From assembly GCA_040905025.1 (NCBI GenBank), contig JBBDSJ010000075.1:1-6160 (forward strand): a stretch of 6,160 bases of DNA, in the 5' to 3' direction. This stretch comes from JBBDSJ01 sp040905025 (GTDB taxonomy: Bacteria; Pseudomonadota; Gammaproteobacteria; Methylohalomonadales; Methylohalomonadaceae). The notes beneath the pieces were generated by a model that had not been told where the DNA came from, made no database searches, and was given only the letters and a program-made list of their open reading frames with translations. Below are positions 1 to 6,160 of this stretch, in pieces (positions within the stretch are counted from its first letter, which is position 1; each line of letters starts with the position of its first letter). Made by a program: the position numbers and the translations under genes.

Positions 1-35
1 GAGTCGAACCCGGGACCTACTGATTACAAATCAAT
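1..35 (-). tRNA. 3' portion of tRNA-Thr(UGU), probably an att-site remnant
   Basis: Read on the minus strand, this is an anticodon stem ATTGA, loop TTTGTAA (anticodon TGT, plus-strand bases 26-28), stem TCAGT, variable loop AGGTC, T-stem CCGGG and loop TTCGACT. The window edge cuts it at the start of the 3' T-stem strand. The TGT anticodon and overall wording match bacterial tRNA-Thr. Immediately 5' of the anticodon stem I cannot find a D-arm (no GCTC...GAGC pairing) or a plausible acceptor strand. It therefore appears to be only the 3' half of a tRNA. Tyrosine-recombinase elements often use such halves, from the anticodon loop to the 3' end, as attachment cores. The acceptor end is outside the window, so a complete but aberrant tRNA cannot be excluded. 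Confidence 0.55.
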
Positions 36-305
36 TCTGCAATCAAGGATTACTGCGGTCTCCAGCTCAATTCCTTTAGAAATTTGCCGGGATCTGACCT
101 CCTAGCCATGCGGTGTGCAGGTACATTCCTAGAAGGAAATTGCCTGCTTTGTGGTATTCCGTACAACCGCTTCGAAGAGAAGATAGTCCGAAGACACGCG
201 AATTTTCAGTCGCGACTCGGATCACCTGAGGCTATATTTTTCAGAGAGTTACCGGGGCGTCCGTTGTAGACTTTGCATCACAGTGCAGGACGATGCAGAG
301 CTAGT
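36..305. other. Gene-free stretch downstream of the giant gene
   Basis: No ORF here has a credible start, ribosome binding site or protein-like composition; the 61-codon plus-strand frame at 84-269 looks incidental. Three small inverted repeats are visible. 117-147 has GCAGG/CCTGC enclosing TTCCT/AGGAA. 197-214 has CGCGA/TCGCG. 274-297 has TGCATC/GATGCA and starts 8 bases past the stop codon at 306. None is followed by a T-tract on the minus strand, so no Rho-independent terminator can be called with confidence for the large gene. Confidence 0.5.
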
Positions 306-3300
306 TCACGCAAAATTCGCGCAGGCCTTTTCAGATGTGTCTGCGGTATCGGAGGAAAGCCCGATCCCTAATTTTTTTTGTCGCCGCGAAGCGAAGCCGG
401 CCAGCACCAACAGCAACCACATTAATGCCCCGCCGCCACTGGAGGTACTGGTAGACGGCGTACTCGTCGGAGTGTTGTCATTATCCTGAATGGTTATTTC
501 AGCCATTGGGATGGTCCCAATCGACGTATTGTTGGGATTCGAGAGCGTGATTGAAAAAGTCTCATTCGACTCGTCCGCAGTGTCATCAATTATCGATACT
601 TCGATCGTCCCAGAGTTTTGCTGGTCGGAAAGATTGAGTGTGCCAGTAGCTCCGGCGAAATCTTGCCCTGAAATAGCTGTTCCGTTTGAGGTTTCGTAGT
701 CGACGCTTATGTTGCCGTAGTTGCCATCAGTTCGCATGACAGTGACCGTAATCGATCCGCCAGCCTCAGGTACGGAATAGTTCGCACCACTGAGCCGGAC
801 CACCCCCGAACTAGGAACTGGATCATTGTCGGTAATAACGATGTCAGCCGATGCAACCGGCCCAATCCCGGCACCACCTAAAGCATTCGTAAGCCCCACT
901 GTAAGATATTCGACTCCTTCATAGGCCGTATCGTCATAAAACAAGAGCTCGGCTGTCGCCACAGTCTGGCCGTCGAAAAATGTCAGCGTTGTTGAAACGG
1001 ACTCAAAATCACTTCCGGCCGATGCGGAGCCGGCACTACTCACCAAATCGACAGAGACGGATCCGACACTACCGCCACTCCGGAGCACCACCAAGGTCAG
1101 TGACCCAGAACCCTCATCAACTCTGTATTGAGCGCCGCTTAGTCCCAGTACTCCTGCGGCCGGCGGTAGCTCGTCGTCAACGATAGTTACCATCAACCGG
1201 CTATTATTGCCGAGCGTCGCACCGACAGCGTTAATGAGCTCAAGCAGCAGCAATTCATCGCCTTCGTAATTACTATCGTCCAACATTGTCAGTGTCGCAA
1301 CTGTTGACGTTTGGCCGGCCGCAAACATCAGTTCCTGCTCAAGAGCCTCAAAGTCAGATTCCGCAGTTGCCGAATTATCGACGGACTGTAGCGTTACGGT
1401 CGCAGGTCCATCACTGCCGTTATTACGGTTCACTGTTACCTGCGAGGAACCTGCTGTTTCCGCTACACGCATTGCGTCAGCCGCAAACTCGAATGTGCCG
1501 GCAACCGGGGCTATATCGTCATTCACAATAGTGATTTGAGCGACGGTAGGCTCGATCAAGACAGCTCCATCGCTAACATTCGAAATCAATAGGCTGAAAC
1601 TCTTATCGGCATTAAACGCACTATTATTGATAATTGGTACGTCAATCGACTTATGGGCTTCGCCATCTGGAAATACGATAATGCCGCTGGCAGCTACATA
1701 GTCCACCGAAGCTGTTGCAGTTCCATCAAGTGTGTCGAAGTAGACGGACACTGCCCCAGCGCTCCCGCCCATACGCAAAAGCTCAAGTGAGACAACGCCC
1801 GCATTTTCATCTACAGATACATCCGCTAAGGCAAAGCTGATTGCTCCCGCGGACGGGGCCTGGTCGTCGTCACTAATAATTACTTCAGTACTGAACTCAG
1901 GTCCCAATGAAGCGTTACTGCCTTGCACGTTCGACAGCGTCACGCTGAAGCTCTCGTCTCCTTCGTAAATCGAATCGTCGATGATACTAATCGTAATTGT
2001 CTCGCTAGTCTCACCATCAGCGAAACTAAGGGTTCCGGCTTGAATCTCGTAATCCGCGCTTGCGGTTGCTAACCCGTCTGCGAGTGCAAAATCGACGTAA
2101 ACTTCACCAGCGCTTCCGTCGGATCGCTCCACAGTGACGTTCATTGATACGTCAGTCTCCAGCGCCGTATAGGTCGACTGTGAAAATGCGAGGACGCCAC
2201 TCGCCGGGTAAGGCGTCGGATCGGCGTTGTCACCAATACCGTCGCCATCGCTATCTGCCCACTCGTCTGGGTCCAGCGGAAATTCATCTGTGCCGTCAGG
2301 AACGGTATCGTCGTCGCTGTCAGCATCATTCGGGTCTGTACCGCCCTCGTATTCGCCCAGACTGGTTAGTCCATCAAGATCTGCGTCAGCGGCTGCATCT
2401 GAAGGGTCGTTCGGGTCCAGTCCGTTAGCCGTTTCATAATCATCCGGCATGCCGTCACCATCGCTATCACCACCAACAGCCATGGCCAGCAGAGAACTGG
2501 TAGTTCGATTTCCGGACGGATCAATGATATCGACCTCGAACGTGTAGCCACGACCGGGTTCCAGTGACACTACCTCGAAAGAATGTACTGCAGAGAACCG
2601 TTCGTCACCCAACAGCCAATCTGTCGATCCAGTGCTCAGGCCGTACCGAACTTGTATCTGAGTCATCTCATCGGTAGTGAAAATGAGGCGAGCTTTGCCA
2701 GGTAGAAAATTATCGACTTCGGGGGTTGTAGCGAAAGACGGCGGATTAGTATCAGGCGACCCTTCGGTTAAAAAACTGATCCCCTCGAGCGTCAGCCGAT
2801 TGCCGCTGGAATCTTCAGAAACAAGCTCGACATGATAAAGCGTGTTAGCCGTTAGCTCGTTGAATGTTAGCTGGTGATCCACCGCAAAACTCGAACGTCC
2901 AACCTGCTGTACATCGCTACTGCCATCCGCCCAGTAACGAAGCAATGCATCGGTCATTTCGTTTGTCGACCAATTGATTATCGCGGTGTTTGCACTGATA
3001 TAACTTAGATGCGGTGCAGCGGTCACCACTGGCGAAGCTTCATCTGGAATCGAATCCGTGAGGATCGGGTTTGTCGTCGCATAAGCATAGAATGGCCCGC
3101 TTTTGCCAGCATTCGGGCTACCGGCCGGCGTATCCCCGACACCCATCTGCGCACTATTGCCGTGCTGATCCGAAGACGTCGCCACACAATTGTAAACTTC
3201 ACCTGGCAGTAGTCCGGTCAAAGTGAGCTGATGGTCCTTTTTCCTCTTGCCATCGGCAACCTGTAAAACCACGTCGCTGCTATCCGTGCACTGCAATAAA

Positions 3301-5754
3301 CTGTCGGCGCTTTGATGCGTCATCCAGTACACAGTAAGTGTGGTATCTGTCGTATCGACAACGTATGGCGGTACAGCGAATTCGATGCCAGCATGTGGAT
3401 TGTTTGAGCGCGTTATGAATGACCCCGTCACGCTAAGTACGGTGTTATTATCTGAGTCGGTCGACTGAACCGCAAAGTAATAGCGCGTGGCCGGATTCAG
3501 GTGATTTACAGGCACGGAGTGCTGCGTGGTCAACGTAGACTTCGCCGCTTCGTAGATGAGCTCAGTCGGTGTCAATCCAAACAAGACAACGGAGTCGGAG
3601 CGCTCGTCTGTCTGCCATTTAATCAACGCCATTTGATGATTCACTTCGTGCACGAGCGGCGAGCCAATAATTGTCGGTGCATTGATATCCTGTAGCGCCA
3701 GAGTTTTGAAACTGACAACCTCGGATAACGTCGGCCCGTTGCCACGCACGTCTTTGGAGGAAACCGTGACGTAATAGAGTGTCTGCGGTGTTAAGCTGTT
3801 CAGCGTAATCTGATGCTCCGTCACAAAGTCCTCGCTCGTGATAACCCCATAAGCGACACCATCGTTATAAGAGACGCCACTGTTGGCCGGTTCATTGGTT
3901 GTCCAGGTCACGGTAGCGCCGGTCGTCGATATGTCAGTAATGTGCGGGCCAGTCATAACAATCGGTGCGGCGGTGTCTGGGAATGCAAGTGTCGTAAACT
4001 CGAGCGGTGCACTTACCGTAGGGCCGTTGTTCGCTGAGTCTGTAAGTACGACGATGACATCGTACAAGGTCTCGGCGAGCAAACCATCAAGGACAACATC
4101 GTGTTCGTGGTTCGATTCTGTTAAGACTTCGCGGACAAAAATACCACCTCGGTAAAGCGATATCGAAGCTATAACCGGCTCATCGGCCTCGAAAACTACG
4201 GTGGCACGGTCATGTGTGATATTGACAATGACCGGACCGTCCACGAAAGTCGGAGACCGAGTATCCGGCGTAGTTAGCGTGCGGAATGTTGTGCTGGCGG
4301 AAACCGGTCCATTACCCCGTCCGTCTGTCGAAGACACTGATACCGAATACTCTGTAGCGGCTGACAAGTTTCCCACGGCGATTTCGTGATGTGTAACGAG
4401 TACTTCATCGGTCAGTATTGCACCATCGATATCGACCATACTGGTCGACGGTTCGTCAGTTTCCCATTCTATGATTGCAGACGTGTCCGTTACGTCTCGG
4501 ACTACCGGACCAGACAGGATTTGTGGCGCCTCAGTGTCCTTAATGACTAGGATGACATCCAATTCCTTATCGGAAGAGATTGAGAATCCGGTAATCGTGG
4601 TTACCGAGAAGCCACTGTCGGTTGGAGGCGTTATGGGAATAGAGTATTCATCTCGTTGCAGCAATGCCATCGTGAAGTTTCCAGCGGCATCCGAGTACTT
4701 ATCGTGAAACACGCGGCTGTACCCGCCCTGAAAGTTCGGATCGCTCCACGATTGGTCGAAGCGTATTTGCGCACCAGGAACAGCAACACCGTTGCTATCG
4801 ATAACCTTGCCGGTCACGATGTAAAAGGGCATCGTGTAATCCTGGCTCATATCCGAGGTGACTACGAGATTCTCGACCATGTATTGGACTTCAACATGGT
4901 TCGGAAAACCCGGATACGTCGAACCACGATTCTGATAGGGCCGTATTTTGTATTCCCCAACGCCTAGTCCGACTTCGTAGTATCCATCTTCATCCGTTAC
5001 AACGTCGTATCCAAGATCTGCACCGCCAACCTGCTGCTGCGAGTAAAACAACAACCCCAGACCATCAATCGGCCGACCTTCCCGGTCACGTATGTAACCG
5101 CTTAATACACTTGCATTGCCAAGCGTCAAGTCCTGTGTCATGTCCGAAGATACCGAAAGGGGTACCGTCGTTACTGCCAGGTCAGGGCGGTCATCCGGAG
5201 GTGTTATGGGAATAGAGTATTCATCTCGTTGCAGCAATGCCATCGTGAAGTTTCCAGNNNNNNNNNNNNNNNNNNNNNNNNNNNNNNNNNNNNNNNNNNN
5301 NNNNNNNNNNNNNNNNNNNNNNNNNNNNNNNNNNNNNNNNNNNNNNNNNNNNNNNNNACAACAACCCCAGACCATCAATCGGCCGACCTTCCCGGTCACG
5401 TATGTAACCGCTCAGTGTCCAGGCCGGAGCTACCAAGACGAAGTCAAGTGATACGTCTTCGATTGAGATATCAACTTGCCTGAGACTCGAGCTCTCATAG
5501 GGACTATTCTCAGGCGGGTCTACGTTCACGAAGTAGGTGCCGGCAGCTAGGGAGCTGAACTGGTAGGCACCGGAAGCATCTGTCTCTTGTGACAGAATGG
5601 AAGTGCCTGATTGATCGTACAAGTTGACCTGAGCACCTTGAAGTGGTGTCGAATCGCCGAACACGATTCCACTCAGATTCGCCGCAACGGCCGTATTTGC
5701 CAGCAACAGCGACGCAAGCACTATCAATTGGCGTGTGATTGCGCTCAGGGACAT
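306..5754 (-). CDS. Giant secreted multi-domain adhesin-like protein with GlyGly-CTERM tail (interrupted by assembly gap)
   Basis: This is probably an exported, calcium-dependent cell-surface or extracellular adhesion/scaffold protein; no enzyme domain is visible. The start is the ATG at 5754, directly followed by a Sec signal peptide with no in-frame start upstream. A weak GGAA lies 11 bases before it. In the gap-closed model (about 1903 residues) the order is: signal peptide 1-24; carboxypeptidase-regulatory/Cna-B-like modules about 25-493; seven fibronectin-III-like modules about 494-1183; thrombospondin-3-like Asp-rich block 1184-1270; five Calx-beta modules about 1271-1847; Ser/Thr linker; GlyGly-CTERM tail from 1861. 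The 100-N run shifts the frame, but both sides clearly belong to one protein because the same repeat is cut. In the visible mature part the only cysteines are C910 and C944. The C-terminus has an odd 21-residue extension after the basic cluster. Domain names come from recognising typical sequence patterns, not from a search. It could instead be a structural matrix protein; the ligand is unknown. Confidence 0.9.
309..437 (-). other. GlyGly-CTERM-type sorting signal with 21-residue extension
   Basis: A Ser/Thr/Pro linker leads to S-GGG (codons 429-437), the hydrophobic stretch ALMWLLLVLAGFA and the basic cluster SRRQKK. This is the tripartite GlyGly-CTERM pattern, known to be cleaved by rhombosortase in type II-secreting gammaproteobacteria. 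Members normally stop just after the basic residues. Here 21 further polar residues follow (LGIGLSSD to ACANFA). A run of eight A on the coding strand (372-379) lies at the QKK codons. MYXO-CTERM-like classes are an alternative name for similar signals, but no cysteine precedes the segment. Confidence 0.8.
478..2206 (-). repeat. Five Calx-beta modules
   Basis: Each is about 115 residues: 1862-2206, 1513-1861, 1171-1512, 822-1170 and 478-821, in order of translation. Each has the pattern hydrophobic-x-V-x-E start, G-T/S-A-x-x-x-x-D-F/Y-x mid strand, F-x-x-G-x-x, then I-x-D-D-x-x-Y/A-E-G-D/x-E-x-F and a closing D-D or D-N-D. Acidic residues at DDSIYEGDESF, DDSNYEGDE, DDTAYEGVEY and DDTADESNETF are the expected calcium ligands. 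The second module has lost them (NNSAFNADKSF). Calx-beta arrays are common in large secreted adhesins. Confidence 0.9.
2207..2468 (-). repeat. Thrombospondin type 3-like calcium-binding Asp-rich block
   Basis: Residues 1184-1270 carry repeated D-x-D-x-D-G motifs: DSDGDGMPDDYE, then ADLDGLTSLGEYEGGTDP, NDADSDDDTVPDGTDEFP and DSDGDGIGDNADP. This is the TSP3 pattern, known to wrap calcium ions in the backbone. It forms a rigid hinge between the FN3-like stalk and the Calx-beta region. Confidence 0.88.
2469..4538 (-). repeat. Seven fibronectin type III-like modules
   Basis: About 95-115 residues each, starting near plus-strand positions 4538, 4265, 3978, 3690, 3405, 3045 and 2755. Each begins with an A/S/N-P motif and a GP or AP strand, followed by a T-A-x-V/I-x-W-x-T-x-E strand (for example ATVTWTTNEPANS). 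Each ends with an L-x-x-x-T-x-Y-x-V-x-V-x-S-x-D-x-x-G-N strand. The fifth is divergent and carries an insertion of roughly 30 residues and the two cysteines. In the family these act as spacers or carbohydrate/protein-binding stalk domains. Confidence 0.8.
4624..5102 (-). repeat. Copy 1 of a near-identical in-frame tandem repeat (period 573 bp)
   Basis: This is the intact copy. Its ends match the visible ends of the second copy at an offset of 573 bases (191 codons) on the left. The block 4624-4684 equals 5197-5257 with one mismatch (c4629 against t5202). The block 5048-5102 equals 5358-5412 with no mismatch. Outside these edges similarity falls abruptly, although the proteins on both sides remain distantly alike. 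It encodes the DREGRP module plus the following VIDSNG module. Confidence 0.92.
5197..5412 (-). repeat. Copy 2 of the tandem repeat, interrupted by the N run
   Basis: Only the outer 61 and 55 bases of this copy are present; the middle is Ns. A full-length copy like the intact one would have 363 bases between the two visible edges. A unique 94-base linker (5103-5196) separates it from the other copy. Confidence 0.9.
5258..5357. other. Assembly gap (100 Ns, nominal length)
   Basis: Exactly 100 Ns is the usual placeholder for a gap of unknown size. It lies inside a near-identical repeat, the standard cause of a short-read contig break. 100 is not a multiple of three relative to the frame needed, so the coding frame before and after differs by one. 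363 bases, the length in the intact copy, would restore it. Confidence 0.95.
5683..5754 (-). other. Sec signal peptide of the giant protein
   Basis: The first 24 residues start MSLSAITR, continue with a hydrophobic core LIVLASLLL and end in TAVA|A, an AxA-type signal peptidase I site (cleavage after A24 or A25). There is no lipobox cysteine, so this is not a lipoprotein signal. It fits Sec export to the periplasm before later secretion or sorting. Confidence 0.88.
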
Positions 5755-5771
5755 GAGACCGCAAGTTCCAT
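5745..5771 (-). CDS. Possible 8-codon leader ORF overlapping the giant gene's start
   Basis: On the minus strand a GGAG (5778-5781) stands 6 bases before an ATG (5771-5769), a well-spaced Shine-Dalgarno. The ORF reads MELAVSCP and stops at TGA 5747-5745, just inside the giant gene in another frame. The giant gene's own ATG at 5754 has only a weak GGAA at 11 bases. Translational coupling is possible: ribosomes ending on the leader would stop within 10 bases of the main start. It is too short to be judged by composition and could be chance. Confidence 0.3.
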   Translation of the reverse strand: MELAVSCP

Positions 5772-5913
5772 TCGAAGCTCCATTTCTCTTTAATGCGCGA
5801 TATGCTGTCGCAGCTGCGCTTTTCTATGCTGTGGAAATTTTGGAGATTGTTGTGTATTAGGCGAGGGACCAGATCACGGGTTCATGCTTTCGCCATGCCA
5901 AGCTCTCTGAAAT

Positions 5914-5929
5914 TGCGACTTACGTCACA
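5914..5929. promoter_or_regulatory. CRP/FNR-family-like palindrome
   Basis: TGCGA-CTTACG-TCACA matches the known CRP pattern TGTGA-N6-TCACA with one mismatch and the exact spacing. It lies about 160 bases upstream of the giant gene's ATG. No convincing -35/-10 pair is visible nearby, so the transcription start cannot be placed and the site remains a candidate. Confidence 0.35.
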
Positions 5930-5956
5930 GAATAGATGCAATGAATAGAGGCAGAT

Positions 5957-5975
5957 CGATTCGCGAAACGAATCG
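5957..5975. repeat. Perfect 7-bp hairpin CGATTCG/CGAATCG
   Basis: CGATTCG (5957-5963), loop CGAAA, CGAATCG (5969-5975). It has no adjacent T-tract. It lies between the end of the upstream gene and the candidate CRP-like site, so it could be an operator or part of a transcript end. Confidence 0.45.
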
Positions 5976-6025
5976 GGACAGACCGGCTCAGCGAGCGGCA
6001 CGGCTCGGCGGTTTTCCGGGTTTCG

Positions 6026-6050
6026 TGATCAAATCGCGTCCGCTTGATCA
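6026..6050. repeat. Inverted repeat TGATCAA/TTGATCA over the upstream gene's stop codon
   Basis: 7-bp perfect arms at 6026-6032 and 6044-6050 with an 11-base loop; the outer arm contains the TGA stop of the partial gene. No T-run follows on the minus strand, so it is not a canonical intrinsic terminator. It may still mark the 3' end of that transcript. Confidence 0.4.
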
Positions 6051-6160
6051 TCGGTGCTTTGCTCCCAACCGCTGTTCCAGCGCCTGATAGTTACCCAGAT
6101 GGGCAGTCATCAGGCTCTTCCACAGCTTGCCGTGATTCGGCACGCTGAAGTGCAGCAGCT
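6048..6160 (-). CDS. C-terminal fragment of an unidentified protein (runs off the right edge)
   Basis: A single open minus-strand frame covers the right edge to the TGA at 6050-6048 and gives 36 residues. It starts LLHFSVPNHGKLWKSL and ends NYQALEQRLGAKHR. The other two minus frames contain stops. Codons are strongly G/C-ending (CTG, CAC, AGC, GTG, CCG, GGC, AAG), more so than the neighbouring giant gene, which supports real coding. I do not recognise the protein. The W...HLGNY..LE..LG ending is loosely like the tail of some bacterial sulfotransferases, a weak resemblance only. About 290 bases separate it from the giant gene, so an operon is not evident. Confidence 0.6.
   Translation of the reverse strand, partial: LLHFSVPNHGKLWKSLMTAHLGNYQALEQRLGAKHR

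Larger units (their letters stand above)
4539..5682 (-). repeat. Carboxypeptidase-regulatory/Cna-B-like beta-sandwich modules (about five)
   Basis: After the signal peptide come modules with the pattern hydrophobic-x-G-x-V/I, D/G, P-x-x-G-A, then T-D-x-x-G-x-Y/F and G-x-Y. The first spans residues 25-112 (LSGIVFGDSTPLQGAQV, later DASGAYQFSSLAAGTY). The second type starts LSGYIRDREGRP and the third type YIVTGKVIDSNGVAVPGAQ. The second and third types occur as a pair that is duplicated, once across the gap and once intact at residues about 305-493. These are folds typical of surface-protein stalks. Assignment to CarboxypepD_reg-like or SdrD/Cna-B families is by pattern only. Confidence 0.72.
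5755..6047. other. Upstream region of the giant gene
   Basis: About 290 bases between two same-strand genes. It holds the leader ORF's GGAG, a CGCAGCTGCG palindrome (5809-5818), the CRP-like site, the 5957-5975 hairpin and a GC-rich hairpin CGAGC/GCTCG (5992-6007) enclosed by ACCG/CGGT and followed on the plus strand by TTTT. The last resembles a weak plus-strand terminator, but no plus-strand gene precedes it. I could not assign a sigma-70 promoter with confidence. Confidence 0.5.

Noticed and set aside
84..269. 61-codon plus-strand ORF downstream of the giant gene
   Set aside because: No Shine-Dalgarno, no recognisable domain, and its translation has no secondary-structure pattern or codon bias that would favour coding.
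274..297. TGCATC/GATGCA hairpin just past the giant gene's stop as a terminator
   Set aside because: Six base pairs with a 12-base loop and no T-tract on the minus strand; too weak to call an intrinsic terminator.
283..4967. Many plus-strand frames of 60-103 codons inside the large gene
   Set aside because: They lie antisense to well-defined repeated domains, lack ribosome binding sites and show low-complexity or Arg/Ser-rich shadow translations.
5221..5399. Giant ORF starting at 5399 with a leading MTGKVGRLMVWGCC segment
   Set aside because: That segment is the out-of-frame reading of the bases before the N run. The same bases in the 5754 frame give the repeat sequence SGYIRDREGRPIDGLGLL, so 5754 is the true start.
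5510..5764. 84-codon minus-strand ORF overlapping the signal-peptide region
   Set aside because: It is an alternate frame of the N-terminal coding region; the other frame has the signal peptide and the continuing domain pattern.
5982..6015. Plus-strand terminator-like hairpin followed by TTTT
   Set aside because: There is no plus-strand gene upstream for it to end, the stem has a large asymmetric internal loop, and the T-run is only four bases.

Overview
The window holds one very large gene and little else. The gene runs on the minus strand from the ATG at 5754 to the TGA at 306. It encodes a secreted, multi-domain, calcium-binding, adhesin-like surface protein. It is interrupted by a scaffold gap of exactly 100 Ns (5258-5357), which puts the two halves in different frames. 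A near-identical in-frame repeat in the same gene predicts that the real gap is 363 bases, or 363 plus multiples of 573. That length restores one frame of about 1903 codons. Residue numbers below use this gap-closed model. Domain order is: Sec signal peptide; about five carboxypeptidase-regulatory/Cna-B-like beta modules (two pairs of them being a recent duplication); seven fibronectin-III-like modules; an Asp-rich thrombospondin-3-type block; five Calx-beta modules; a Ser/Thr linker; and a GlyGly-CTERM-type sorting tail.

The GlyGly-CTERM tail, the lipid-free Sec signal and the mid-range GC point to a Gram-negative bacterium, most likely a gammaproteobacterium with a type II secretion system and a rhombosortase. 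Neither of those genes is in the window, so this is inference.

Region by region: 1-35 is the 3' part of a tRNA-Thr(UGU) on the minus strand, cut by the window edge. It has no recognisable D-arm upstream, which looks like an integration-site (att) remnant. 36-305 has no convincing gene. 306-5754 is the giant gene. 5755-6047 is its upstream region, with a possible 8-codon leader ORF overlapping the start, a CRP-like palindrome and several hairpins. 6048-6160 is the C-terminal end of an unidentified minus-strand gene that continues past the right edge.

The main points to check are the collapsed or unresolved repeat at the gap; an A8 homopolymer just after the sorting-signal basic cluster, where losing one A ends the protein exactly where this signal class normally ends; and the tRNA fragment as a possible island boundary.
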